DNA of 64,000 nucleotides from NCBI RefSeq assembly GCF_016086655.4, contig NC_052135.2, forward strand, positions 69,661,702 through 69,725,701, written 5' to 3'. Below, in pieces: positions 14,332 to 22,532 of the stretch. A program made the position numbers and the translations under genes. Below the pieces are notes generated by a model. That model was not told the origin of the DNA. It saw only the letters and a program-made list of their open reading frames with translations, and ran no database searches. Origin of the DNA: Lepeophtheirus salmonis. Lineage: Eukaryota; Arthropoda; Copepoda; Siphonostomatoida; Caligidae. Each line of letters begins with the position of its first letter. Within the stretch, counting starts at the first letter, position 1.

Positions 14332-17300
14332 TATATTAGGAGCCAAATTTAAAAAAAATATATTTTTGCCGAGATTCCAGTAATTTTTACAACCCTTTTG
14401 TAAAGACTTTTGGTTCACATCTTTTACAGTTAAAATAAAATGAATGAAGGAAGAATATTATTTAGGTCTTGGATGCTGAAAATGGTTGAATTTTATAAGA
14501 CATTTTTAACAAAATCTACAGCAATTGTAGGTGGAAATTTTTAAATTCTTAGTTTAAAGGTAGATGTTTCTTCCACAACAGTCTAATAAATACATAATTA
14601 ATTAATTAAAATAAATTTAAAAAATAATTATAGTCCAACTACGATTTTTTTTTCGAATAATAAAATTATAATTTTTATCTCTACAAAAGCCGCATCCCTA
14701 AGAAACACTTTTCGGGAATCATCATCGTTTGGAATAAAGACGTTACAACAAAGGAAAATAGAATTGATATATATATATATTCCTAAGAATGATATCTGGA
14801 TCCCCAATCAATCACAGGGCTCAGGGAAATTTAGCCACATTAGCTTGCGAGTCGCTAAGACAATATCCCTACCTTAGGATGATGATGAATGCATTTAAAA
14901 TGAGTTATAGGAGTATTCAAAAACAGGAGCAAATAAGAGCAAAGGAATTAAATAAAATGTAATTACCCATCCTTTCTCATCGAAGAATGCCTCTCCCCCA
15001 TAGACTGTCCCAAAAGCTCCTTCGCCTAATTTTCTATTAAGAACAACTCTATCTCGATGAATTTCCCATTCATCAAGTGTGAGAACGGATGTGGGCGTGA
15101 GGAGTCCCAGGGCTCTCATTCTCTCTTCCGTTTGTCGCATTTTTCTTTCATATCTGTTTATTGGTACAAACATAAATATGTTGGTTTACTAATTAATGCA
15201 TAGAATGTTGTCGCATGTTGTAAATAGGCATGGTAAGTGTGTAGGGATTTTGCAGAAATTGAAAACTAAATTAAGTAATAAGTTAGTTGCAACATTGCTT
15301 TTAAAGGGAAGTTATTTTAGAAGGAAACAATAATGCCATTTAAAGATATGAAGCTATTAAAATGAGTATTTATATATATAAGTATTTTACCTCCGCTTAA
15401 CGATGACAAAAATAAATAAGATGATTCCAAGAAGCGTTCCAAAACCAATAAGGAAGGCAATACTAATTGCATGCTCACATTCAATATCCAAAGATGTTGC
15501 AAAACTTGAAAGAATAGAGCAATGCTTTGCATGATCTTTAGGTTTGCGGTGATTAAGAGTTTGCCATCGAAGTTTATGTGCATTCCATTCAATCAAGCGA
15601 CCCTTTATTCCCGTGGAGGTTTGCCTATTGTACTCTGGCTCATAGACACCAATTTCATGGGTTTCGTTACCAAACCATTGAATAATCTGTTTAAAATAGA
15701 GAATTATGTACTTGCACATACAGTTAGTTATTCCAGAAACACATAAAGATCTTACTCGGATGTTGGAAAGACGTGAAGGACCGTTGATGAAATTGATTCT
15801 TCCCGTGACTCCCTTGAAATCAATATTGTTTATGATTTCAACAAATTTATTCATGCTCCTCTCAGAGTGAATATCCTGAATGTAAGATTTATTCTGCTTG
15901 ATGAGTTGATCAAGTGCATAGGCATAGACCCAAATGGCGTCATACACATAACCGCTATATTTGTTAGCTCGATGTGGATCAAAATGGTTTCTCTCCAATT
16001 CATTTTTGAGATTTAATCTCCATTGGCCCACAGTTTCACCCGTCTGCATTGTATCATTAGGATGTGCAGACTCAACATGAAGTACAGATAAATGACCATT
16101 GAGTGCCTATTAATATCAAAGTTTGTTGAGGGTCAGATTTTTAAAGAGTAAATCCCTTATTACCTCTCTCATTTCTTGCGTCGTGCAATTGGGCAAAAAG
16201 TCAATATCTTTTTGTGAAATATTATTCGAAGAATTGCGTAGTGCATCAATGTCGAACCAATCGTACTGATACCAAGCGGGAAGAAACCACACATAGCCCT
16301 GCTTTTGTGTCATTCCCAACTTATAAGCCTCACAAATAATAAGGCGAGCCGCTCTTTCAAAAAATTCTCCAATGATGACTCGAGCTCCACGCTCTCTCAA
16401 ATCATTCAAGTACTAGGGTAAGAGTTTCAAAAGAGTGTTAAATAAATGAATATGTGATCGCAAATCATGATTAAAAGGTGGTCTGTCTTCACAAAAAAAG
16501 TAGGCTAGGATGAGTTAATGATCTTTCATTTCTATTGATGAATGATTCTGATTAATCTTTCCTCATTTTATATGAAAGACCATATGAGAGACAATTAAGG
16601 GAAAGGTTCAGACTATATATTTGAATATCTTAAATCGTTTGATGCATGTAAAATGAAGTATTTTATATATATGTCCACTTGAAAATAGCTAGGGCAATTT
16701 TAAGGATGTGGTGGAACAGAACAAAAAAATAAAAAAAGTACATTTTCATAAATTCTACCAACTCAGCTACATTTTCACTTATTATTTGAGTGCTTTCAAA
16801 CCCTCCCTTTTTTCTTCTTTGATCATTTTGTTACTAAAATGGATTATAACATATGATAATACTCTTTCATTATACTTTTTGAATCCCAAGATGCCTCTAA
16901 TTATAGTTACAAATGTTCAAACAACTTACAAGCGTCATATCCATTGTATCCCTAGGAAACTTTCGATTAGTAATAAAGCTAATTCCATCGGCTTGGAGAG
17001 TATCTTGGAGATGAGAAATATATTCAGAGTACTTATGACCATCTTGTGTTAGACTAGCAACTCGATTCCACCCTAATTTCTTTAAAATCTCCAAGTAAAC
17101 ATACCTTTAATTAAAAAATAACAATATTTAATTAATGTGGATAGAATTCACTCCAATTTTTTGTTTACAGTTGATTTAAAAACTTACTTATAATGTTTGT
17201 TTTCTGCAATGGTCCGAAAAAAGTTTTTGCTATCACTTGTAATAGTACCTTCAGCAGAGTACGTAATAACAACCGTTGTGAAATGTTTGGAAACACCCGC

Positions 17301-20073
17301 GATTGGCTCCACAGTGTCGGAACATGCAGGTCCTATAAAGATATTTAAATTATATATTAATACTGCGATTCGAAAAATGTTTGGAAATTTATGTCTTCGA
17401 ACTATTGATCGATTCGATTTGGGACAGACAGAAAAAATGTTTGATTGGACATATTTATTTATGTCTTTGAACTATTGCTGAGATCAAGATTAGTCTTATT
17501 AAAAATGGTATGCATCTATCTCATTTTAAATTTAGATTTGGACCAATATTTTAATCAACTCTTGTTGACGACAATTGTGATTTCAATTAAATAACTACCG
17601 TTAGACGGTCACAATTTTGGCCCAGGATCAGAGACCAATTATGATCTAAAAATCAGAAGAGGGTGTCCACTATTATTTTCTCCGTTCTCTAAAAGCTAGT
17701 TCGCTAATTTTCTTGGTTGTTCCACTATCGATAATTCCGCTAATTTTGTTGGTTCATGGGTACGTTAACGATAATCTACTAATAAAATTGGATTTAGGTG
17801 AGCCATTAAGAACAAACTCAAAGCGTTACTGAAACTATAGGCTCAAATATCAAGTCTTCAAAAACCAGTAGATCTAAAACTAAGTAAGAAGTAATGATTG
17901 GATTTGGGAATTCTGCTAAACACTAATCATCTAATTTTGTTATAGTCTACTAATGAGTGGAATAGCAATTAGCAAAAGTTATTAGTGAAATGCCCATCTC
18001 AGCTAAGTATTGATTTAAATAAGTCTAGACGAAATTGCTTGAGAGTGGACCCCCAACCCAACCCAAAAAGAAAAAAAAAATCTCTCTCAGACCGAGTCTA
18101 ACACTATTAAATGTCAAAACCCTCAGAGTTATGCAGCTATGCACTGCTTTTAAATGAATTATCTGAGTAGATTCATAATTTGTAAATAGTATTTTCATGT
18201 GAACATGAAAAAAAGTCAATACTTGAAGTTCATTTTTTAAGAGTGAGGAGAAAGGATCTTAAAACAAAATTCGTACCTAAAACTCCAACAAAAGATTTAT
18301 AGTCGCGATTTGTAATGATTTCAATAAAACGTTTCATGACTATGTCTGCTTTGCACTGCCCATCAAAAATGGCTAATTGTAGTTCATAGTTGTCAAGGAT
18401 GTCCTTTCGAGCATTGATATGCTCTTGAGCCATTTTAGCCACAGGTACGAGCTCAGGAGCTTTGTACTTGGTTCCATGCATAGGGAAAATACCTCCGATT
18501 CTCAGCTTTTGCTTTTCTTTCCCTATTTTCTCCCATAGCTCGTAATTTTTGTTTCCTTTTCGAATGGAAGACTCGGCATTCAACCATGAACAAGCAACAT
18601 CATTGATTACATTTTGGTCAATAGGATTTTTTGCAAGTATTTTTGAGCTCATTGAGGATTCATAGAGTTTGAGCATATTTCTGTAGCTATCCTGAGTAAA
18701 CTCCATTTTGCGTATTATTTCGTAGAGTCGTGGAGCCACCTCTTGCAGGGGTGGCCATATTATTTTTGCAAATCGGTTAAAACTATAAAAACAATTTTGC
18801 GAATAATATGACATCCACTTTTCGCGAGATTGAGGATCCACAATTTCAGGACGATTGAGTCTTTCTTCTCCAAACTCCAAATCATTTCCATGACCACAGT
18901 ACTCAAACTTAACATTGGTTAAATTAAACCCCGTGGTGATTGGAGATGGCTCATAATGAAATATGAGATATGAACGAGATCCATTCATGATTTCTGGACT
19001 TGAATCCAGGGTATGAACCAAACTTGGGAGAGACTTCCCCACAAATACAACTTCAACCAAAAGTCCAAGAACTTGAATTTGTCGAATGACTTGATGTGTA
19101 TGATAGAAAGCTGAAAGGATAGGATAGTCTGTGAGCATGAGTGCACAATTGGATGGAGAATCACGATGTATTCGTCTTCGAAGATTCGATCCTGAACAAA
19201 CAGATGGGGAATATATACCAATGCCTCCACAAAAGTCTTCCTCACAATTGTATCTATAAAATAAATGAAAAACATTACTAAAGACATGGTGAGCCTTTTT
19301 ATCTATTTTCTTACCTATTATTTTCATCTTTTAAACTCGCTAGAATACGTCGTCTTAGTCTTTGAGGAGGAATAAAATACCGCGTAACATTTTCATCTGT
19401 AAATGCTCGCCAATGGTCTTTGATAGGAGGGGTTTGCTTTGCAAATCTTTCGGGTATGTACCATCCAAATCTATTCATGTATTAAACATAATTTGTGTAT
19501 TTTGAAATAATTGTATATTCGAGGGGGAAAATATGCTTTTAAAAACATTTCCTACCTTCCTCCTGGTCCAAGTTGTCCCAAATCTTCAACTTTCCAATCG
19601 TCCACTCGAAAATGTGGAGGTAGCCACATTTCTACATTGACCATGGCGTTGGGTACAGGAGCAAGACTCGAAGGAGGAAGTGTATCTAAATTTCTACATC
19701 TAAAACAGGAAAATCAGAAATACGCCCTGATTTCAATTTTCTCTAAAAAAAAATATTACCTTATGTCTTTACATGACGACAAGTTACGAAATAGCGTATC
19801 TGGATCAAATGCTTTTGTTGGATCGTTCAAGGGTACAAGGGTAACATTGGAGTAGCCAACAATTTCCTCAATGAAGATTTTAACAACCGTGGAAGCAATT
19901 CGATGACTGACTCGATCACTTGTGAGTATCCTTAAGTTGAGAGCATTATCTCCATAGTAGAGATACTTGATTTCCTCCACTTGATTCTTTTCTTGAATGC
20001 ATCGACCCTCTCTAAATGCAGCAGAATTACTCCAGATCAGTACACAAAAAAATAGTGTAAAGTATAGTGTCAT
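2741..20073 (-). CDS. VKR: Venus kinase receptor (VFT ectodomain + tyrosine kinase), 13 exons
   Basis: Thirteen coding exons on the minus strand join in phase with GT-AG introns: 20073-19760, 19699-19556, 19470-19315, 19253-18277, 17332-17188, 17104-16930, 16412-16164, 16106-15756, 15686-15391, 15153-14967, 4062-3624, 3539-3332, 3275-2741. They sum to 4176 nt, giving 1391 residues plus stop. Visible parts are a signal peptide (about 1-19), a Venus-flytrap-like ectodomain (to about 850), a cysteine-containing juxtamembrane part, one membrane helix (about 911-933) and a tyrosine kinase (about 972-1240). The kinase has GEGAFG (979-984), Lys1004, Glu1021, HRD (1106-1108), DFG (1126-1128) and the insulin-receptor-type YxxxYY activation loop (1134, 1138, 1139). 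The C-tail carries YSPM (1305-1308). This architecture is diagnostic of the VKR family of invertebrate receptor tyrosine kinases. In mosquito, VKR is reported as a receptor for a neuroparsin-type hormone controlling egg maturation. The ligand here is unknown. No 5' UTR exon or promoter could be assigned. Confidence 0.93.
3332..3539 (-). CDS. VKR: VKR exon 12: kinase C-lobe
   Basis: The exon continues FNRKG with MLPVRWMSPESLADGLF, then SDVWSYGVLLYEMITFG and PFQGLSNNQVLEHV. The PVRWM.PESL.dg.ft..SDVWSyGv..wE..t.g..P...lsN..V sequence is diagnostic of tyrosine kinases close to the insulin receptor. 208 nt, phase 1 in and 2 out, donor GTAAGC. Confidence 0.95.
3624..4062 (-). CDS. VKR: VKR exon 11: kinase core
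   Basis: The exon encodes residues 999-1144. Visible catalytic features are VAVK with Lys1004, alpha-C Glu1021 in FLSEAEMM, Met1050 as likely gatekeeper (TVMEFM), YGDLKTYL, the catalytic loop HRDIACRNCLV (1106-1116), LADFGMTR with DFG at 1126-1128, and YENDYYRF with Tyr1134, 1138 and 1139. The spacing of the three tyrosines equals that of the insulin receptor. The loop has Cys where insulin receptors have Ala (DLAARN versus DIACRN); Arg and Asn are kept. Donor GTAAAG, 439 nt, phase 0 in and 1 out. Confidence 0.95.
5699..6520. repeat. AT-rich array inside a TIR-like element, copy 1
   Basis: The core (about 5750-6480) is an irregular tandem array of units around TTTGAAATTTTTTTCCAAAA plus TTTAATTTTT, often joined by GAATAGTCATGGATTTT-type spacers. 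The flanks are less AT-rich: CAGGGGTGTCTTCAGGGTG at 5703 and, reversed, CAAGGGTATCCTCAGG at the far end (6515 down). Both ends resemble the terminal CAGGGGCGTGCCCGGG of copy 3 at 36.4 kb, so the array seems to be the filling of a terminal-inverted-repeat element rather than an isolated satellite. No coding content. Confidence 0.6.
10890..11035 (-). pseudogene. Possible BEL/Pao-like polyprotein fragment
   Basis: The minus strand reads LERLWSVPSFKDIAMRSDLS and then YLHKDGILRVRKPLYLSF. The phrase D(G)ILRVR followed by a short hydrophobic stretch recalls the segment before the integrase zinc-binding region in BEL/Pao and related retroelements (dGilRvgGRL). The piece is short, has no flanking domains and lies inside VKR intron 10, so the assignment is tentative. 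Confidence 0.25.
11810..12395. repeat. AT-rich array, copy 2
   Basis: Second array of the same unit type as 5.7-6.5 kb (TTTGAAATTTTTT, CAAAAAATTTAATTTTTGAA, GTGAATAATTGTGGATTTTT). At its right edge AAGCCCCTCCTCCCACCAAG corresponds to the end region CTACCTCCCTCC of copy 1. The left boundary is diffuse. Same orientation as copy 1, inside VKR intron 10. Confidence 0.6.
12880..12925 (-). repeat. Possible hAT-type transposon terminus
   Basis: Read on the minus strand, this short GC-richer stretch is AGTGTTTCTCAAAGCGGGTG followed by CTGCGGGACACTGG. Many hAT elements begin CAGTGTTTCTCAAA plus a G-rich stretch. The partner terminus was not found, so this is only a resemblance. Confidence 0.3.
13690..13951 (+). 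mobile_element. Mariner-like transposon, 3' end only
   Basis: The open frame ends with NQHWDAMSTDYICNGYKAF then CSRLEAIVAAKGN, the C-terminus of a mariner-type transposase (compare the 21.0-kb copy: NPHLDAISEDYIGKG...LEAIIATKG). Downstream, the 3' noncoding end and TIR (AAAGTGTAAAGATTTTTTCG plus CCGCGGCCGG) match the 3' end of the 20570-21270 element. The catalytic part and 5' TIR are absent. The fragment lies inside VKR intron 10, on the strand opposite to the gene. Confidence 0.75.
14292..14327. repeat. Poly-A run, 36 A
   Basis: Longest mononucleotide run in the window, followed directly by a TATATATATA tract. It lies about 640 bp from VKR exon 10, inside intron 10, and would be a poly-U tract in the transcript. 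Confidence 0.85.
14967..15153 (-). CDS. VKR: VKR exon 10: kinase N-lobe with glycine loop
   Basis: The exon encodes residues 936-998: a basic, Glu-rich juxtamembrane helix (YERKMRQTEERMRALG), then LTLDEWEIHRDRVVLNRKLG and the P-loop GEGAFGTVYGG (979-989), ending at FFDEKGW. EW.i.RdrV.l...LGeGaFG.VY is the usual receptor tyrosine kinase entry. 187 nt, phase 2 in, 0 out. The next exon lies 10.9 kb away, yet joining in phase restores the normal beta2-beta3 turn (GW-VAVAVKTL). Confidence 0.93.
15391..15686 (-). CDS. VKR: VKR exon 9: juxtamembrane region and membrane helix
   Basis: The exon encodes residues 838-935. It begins IIQWFGNETHEIGVY, the final VFT strand, followed by a basic linker with two cysteines (HCSILSS..., IECEHA). 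A 23-residue hydrophobic helix follows, starting ISIAFLIGFGTLLG and ending FVIV just before KR. The positive residues right after the helix place the kinase in the cytoplasm. Acceptor TTAAACAG, donor GTAAAA, 296 nt, phase 0 in and 2 out. Confidence 0.92.
15756..16106 (-). CDS. VKR: VKR exon 8: end of Venus-flytrap domain
   Basis: The exon encodes ALNGHLSVLHVESAHPNDTM..., then YSGYVYDAIWVYAYALDQLI and FKGVTGRINFINGPSRLSNIR. The YVYDAIWVYAYALD helix and F.GVTG.i.F followed by G.R are standard landmarks of the last third of ANF-receptor/VFT domains. 351 nt, phase 0. The following 69-bp intron is open in frame (see findings). Confidence 0.92.
16164..16412 (-). CDS. VKR: VKR exon 7: Venus-flytrap second lobe
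   Basis: The exon encodes YLNDLRERGARVIIGEFFER, then a helix with ICEAYKLGMT, then GYVWFLPAWYQYDWF. The ARVII.eF.e..ar.i.ceAyklGm....yvWf.paWy pattern matches lobe 2 of GABA-B-like VFT domains very closely. 249 nt, phase 0 at both ends. The 57-bp intron after it has an in-frame stop, so it must be spliced. Confidence 0.92.
16513..16605. repeat. Dispersed repeat, copy within VKR intron 6
   Basis: Contains GATCTTTCATTTCTATTG followed by ATTCTGATTAATC and, after a gap, GAAAGACCATATG. A clearly related stretch with the same order lies just upstream of the gene at 20307-20395 (ATCTTTCATTTTTATTGG, GTCTGATTGATCCTTC, CGTCATATGG). Family and mechanism unknown. Confidence 0.45.
16930..17104 (-). CDS. 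VKR: VKR exon 6: Venus-flytrap hinge region
   Basis: The exon encodes KYVYLEILKKLGWNRVASLT, then a QDGHKYSEYI segment and ...NRKFPRDTMDMTL. The LGWNRVASLTQD string is the well known GABA-B/ANF VFT signature after the first lobe (fgW.rva.lt.d). Acceptor ATTAAAG, donor GTAAGT, 175 nt, phase 2 in and phase 0 out. Confidence 0.9.
17188..17332 (-). CDS. VKR: VKR exon 5: Venus-flytrap core
   Basis: The exon encodes GPACSDTVEPIAGVSKHFTT followed by a short strand and FFRTIAENKHYK. GPACS plus EPIAGVS is the classic ligand-pocket region of GABA-B-like and ANF-receptor VFT domains (GxxCS...A..a..wn). It joins exon 4 ...FVGVL(G) to give VGVLGPACSDT. Acceptor CTTTATAG, donor GTAAGT, 145 nt, phase 1 in and 2 out. 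Confidence 0.9.
17372..17481. repeat. Imperfect tandem duplication, about 60 bp unit
   Basis: In VKR intron 4, a unit with GAAAAATGTTTGGA and TTTATGTCTTCGAACTATTG is followed by a second with GAAAAAATGTTTGATTGGAC and TTTATGTCTTTGAACTATTG. Local duplication without coding meaning. Confidence 0.5.
18277..19253 (-). CDS. VKR: VKR exon 4: main Venus-flytrap lobe exon
   Basis: This 977-nt exon is the largest and encodes about 326 residues, from RYNCEEDFCGGIGIYSPSVC to KSFVGVLG. It contains most of the ectodomain cysteines, a membrane-free mixed alpha/beta composition, and the landmark RIGGIFPM followed by LVPVAKMAQEHINA, DNYELQLAIFDGQC. This is the start of the ligand-binding lobe in the GABA-B/ANF-receptor Venus-flytrap family (compare the usual IGGLFP and LPA..lAlediN patterns). 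It ends in phase 1 at GTACGA. Reading the open frame past 18277 would give a short non-homologous tail and stop, so the splice is preferred. Confidence 0.9.
19315..19470 (-). CDS. VKR: VKR exon 3: ectodomain
   Basis: The exon encodes RFGWYIPERFAKQTPPIKDH... ending SLKDENN. Acceptor TTCATG-AATAG, donor GTAAGA, 156 nt, phase 2 at both ends. FGWYIP followed by a WRAF segment fits the first lobe of the Venus-flytrap domain. The downstream intron (19254-19314) is 61 bp. Confidence 0.82.
19556..19699 (-). CDS. VKR: VKR exon 2: ectodomain
   Basis: The exon encodes RCRNLDTLPPSS... through MVNVEMWLPPHFRVDDWKVE. The acceptor is CCTGTTTTAG and the donor GTAGGA. It is 144 nt, entering and leaving in phase 2. 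The MVNVEMWLP stretch resembles the beta-strand plus linker seen in VKR N-termini. Without this exon, exons 1 and 3 have no matching sense, so it is supported by frame and splice signals rather than by a motif. Confidence 0.82.
19760..20073 (-). CDS. VKR: VKR exon 1: signal peptide and start of ectodomain
   Basis: The exon starts with ATG at 20073-20071 and encodes residues 1-104 plus two bases. The first about 19 residues form a hydrophobic stretch (LYFTLFFCVLIW) followed by SNSAAF, a typical signal peptide with a small-residue cleavage site, so the product enters the secretory pathway. The next residues contain YLYYGDNALNLRIL and a helix-forming region as in periplasmic-binding-protein folds. 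The donor is GTAATA after ...ATAAG. The following intron is only 60 bp and is stopped at once in frame. I chose this ATG because it is the one directly preceding the signal sequence. Confidence 0.85.
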
Positions 20074-20306
20074 AACAGGATATTTAGAAAATTAATTGTA
20101 CTCCAGGATGAAACAGGGATTTGCTGCTCTTTACTTTTTTCTCTTTTTTCCAGATAAAATATCAGATGTGAAGATTATGTGGCCATAAGCTAACCAAATA
20201 GTCATTATCATCTGAAACAAATAACATAGATATATTAGACATAAGCACATGAACCATCAAAACAAAAAATAAGACAAGAAAAATGAGTCTGGATTAAATT
20301 TGTATT

Positions 20307-20395
20307 TCTTAGCTAATTATCTTTCATTTTTATTGGTAAATCAGTCTGATTGATCCTTCAAAACTGTATTTAAACGTCATATGGTCCTAATTATT
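20307..20395. repeat. Dispersed repeat upstream of VKR
   Basis: Partner of the repeat at 16513-16605 in the same orientation. It lies about 230-320 bp upstream of the VKR start codon, a region that should also hold the promoter or a 5' UTR intron; no promoter motif could be assigned. Confidence 0.45.
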
Positions 20396-20569
20396 AAAGA
20401 ATTCTATTTAAAAAGTCATATTGGAGCCAAATAAAGTCTCATAAATCAAGGAATGCTCGAAACTAATTTTTGACCAAGTAAGGGCTATTTTTAGATTAAA
20501 TTAGGTATGAAATGAAAGAGGGAATTGAATTTAAAAAATTGTGTAATTAATGTCTTAAAGAGTGATATA

Positions 20570-21270
20570 CTGGGTGCGACGAATAAATCTTTACACTTAG
20601 TCATCACTACATAAATCAAGGTTTTTGTGAATGCAGTAAAATGTTTCCAGTCAAATACTAAAAAATAAAACAAAAACAAATAAAGAAATAATCAAAAATA
20701 ATTAAAAAAAAAAGATCTCCTTAAGTGTCTTAGAAGCCCAGGAAATGTCATCTGAACGTGACCAACGAATTTCGGTCCGCACACTTTTGGACACTGGAAA
20801 GAAATCAACGGAGGATAAGTTGTTAGCATGTGTCCAGACCAACTACCCAGACATTAACGTGGTGTTCCAGCAGGATGGTACGCCTGCACACACGTCCAAA
20901 AAGGCCCAAAAGTGGTTGGAGGACAACTTGCCTTTCTGGCCAGAGAATATGTGACTATTGGACTTCACCTTTTTGGTGCATGTTGAGTCCAAGGCCTGCA
21001 TCGTCCGCCACCCAAAATATCAACAACCTCAAGGGAACCGTCAACCCGCACTTGGATGCCATATCTGAGGACTACATTGGCAAAGGTTGTAAAACCTACT
21101 CTGGCCACCTGGAAGCCATCATTGCTACAAAGGGTAGCAACATTGATGATTAGGGAGCCAAGACTAGACTATTAGTTATTTTATTGACATACCCTGGTAT
21201 AAATGGTTGCTGAAATACATTTTGATAAATTTCTAGATTCAATGTGTAAATTTTTTTTGGCCGGACTAGG
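20570..21270 (+). mobile_element. Mariner-like transposon, internally deleted (701 bp)
   Basis: The element is bounded by TA dinucleotides (20568-20569, 21271-21272). The ends are imperfect TIRs: CTGGGTGCGACGAATAAATC at the left and, reversed, CCTAGTCCGGCCAAAAAAAA at the right, both leading to TTTACAC. The remaining transposase reads KLLACVQTNYPDINVVFQQD and GTPAHTSKKAQKWLEDN, i.e. the region of the second catalytic aspartate. The first aspartate region is deleted, and ENM is followed at once by LLDFTFLVHVESKAC, so the usual WPP.SPDLNP stretch with its acidic residue is missing too. The frame then shifts before the conserved C-terminus (NPHLDAISEDYIGKG...). It is a dead, non-autonomous copy. 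Confidence 0.85.
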
Positions 21271-21279
21271 TATTGAGTT

Positions 21280-22403
21280 TGAATGATCTTTTCATATCAT
21301 TGAATTAATACAAAAGTTCTTGGAATTCCTGAAGACATTCATAACACGATTGTTTTAATTCAATTCTATCTTTTATTTCAATACTATTTTACTAATACAA
21401 AATCAAAAAAGTAGCCTTTATTTGGTCAAAGGAAAAAAGAGTGCCTATTTAGGTACTGTATTCCCTGTTTAAATTAAATGAAAGGTATAGACTAGTTGTT
21501 CTTAAAGGGGGTTCCACACAATCCAAAGATTCCTAAATAGAATCCTTGGGGTTTCGCAAAAACCCCTTCTTTGAACTTTGTATTTCGTTTCGAATTTAGT
21601 TTGACAAACTTTACTCTAGATTAAAGCAGTCATTTCCGAGTATCACTCCCTATTCCACAATAATTGAATACAAATCCATAAGTGATCAAAATATGACAAG
21701 AAAATACTAGAAAGTTTATACTTAAAAAGTAAAAATATATTAATTAAGAATTTCTCATTTTCTTCATCAATTTTGTTTTTTGTTGACATAACACATTTCA
21801 AGACGTATAATTACAATTATAAACATACAAAACCTACACATATATTGAATAACTAAAGTAAACACTTGTATTCTTGTTCAGAAGATTACAAATTAAGGAT
21901 GTTGTGAATATTATGTACTTGATATAAATGATTAATCAATCAGACGGTCAATCAATAATGTTGTAAGAAGTTGCAAAAAGAGTATTTATTAGATTTTCTC
22001 TGCTAAAGGGAACATTGTATTATGATATGTAACATCATCCAGAATTATGATGCTCAACAAAAACTCGTTTCAAAGACTCTTGGAAAATTAATTCAAGACG
22101 ATTTCAATAACAAGTGCCAATTTATGCTGTAAACAGTATGTACGAATTAGTGTTGAGACTAGGTCCAGTCTTAAACAAGAGTCGCACAGCAGGGAGATTC
22201 ATGACCACCCTGTTTATATATTTTTTTCCTCCAAAAAAAGAACATGTGGCCCAATTAGAGTCCAGTTTGATTCTTGATTATTATCTTATTAAATCTTTCT
22301 TTATTTTTTATAAGACTTTTATTATGCATTTTGACAAAAAACCCTAATTAAATTAGGGAAACCAATCGTCTTCTTCTTACGACTTAAACCAATAGATGCC
22401 GAA
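21280..22403. other. AT-rich intergenic stretch, no gene seen
   Basis: No open frame with coding character was found. Around 21500-21560 a G-rich then C-rich pair (AAAGGGGGTTCC, AAAAACCCC) could be an eroded hAT-type terminus, but this is not secure. Confidence 0.4.
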
Positions 22404-22532
22404 TTTTAATTAATTTATAAATAAGTTCTCCGGACAATTTGGACAGAATGTAGGAAGACGACATATCCGAGAAAAGGAGAAATGTTCGATACTCAACATT
22501 GTCCAGAGAACTTATTTATAAATTAATTAAAA
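22404..22532. repeat. 35-bp inverted repeat with 59-bp loop
   Basis: Arms 22404-22438 and 22498-22532 are reverse complements with one mismatch (CTCCGG versus CTCTGG). Each starts TTTTAATTAATTTATAAATA and ends GGACAAT at the loop. The 59-bp loop is not AT-only (ACGACATATCCGAG). It could be a small foldback element or a MITE; no target duplication was recognised. Confidence 0.85.

Larger units (their letters stand above)
4063..14966 (-). other. VKR: VKR intron 10 (10.9 kb), repeat-filled
   Basis: Large intron between the glycine-loop exon and the catalytic-lysine exon. Donor GTAATT (minus strand) at 14966, acceptor TTTTTCCAG ending at 4063. It contains an AT-array element (5.7-6.5 kb), a second AT array (11.8-12.4 kb), a mariner 3' fragment (13.7-13.95 kb), a 36-A run (14292-14327) and otherwise unstructured AT-rich sequence. 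No further kinase-like exon was seen in it, and none is needed because the flanking exons join correctly. Confidence 0.85.

Noticed and set aside
15522..15746. Plus-strand open frame over VKR exon 9
   Set aside because: Antisense shadow of a real exon.
18025..18219. Open frame between VKR exons 4 and 5
   Set aside because: Lies in intron 4; no homology and not needed to join the exons.
18985..19287. Second minus-strand frame within VKR exon 4
   Set aside because: Overlaps the true frame, which matches the Venus-flytrap family; this one does not.
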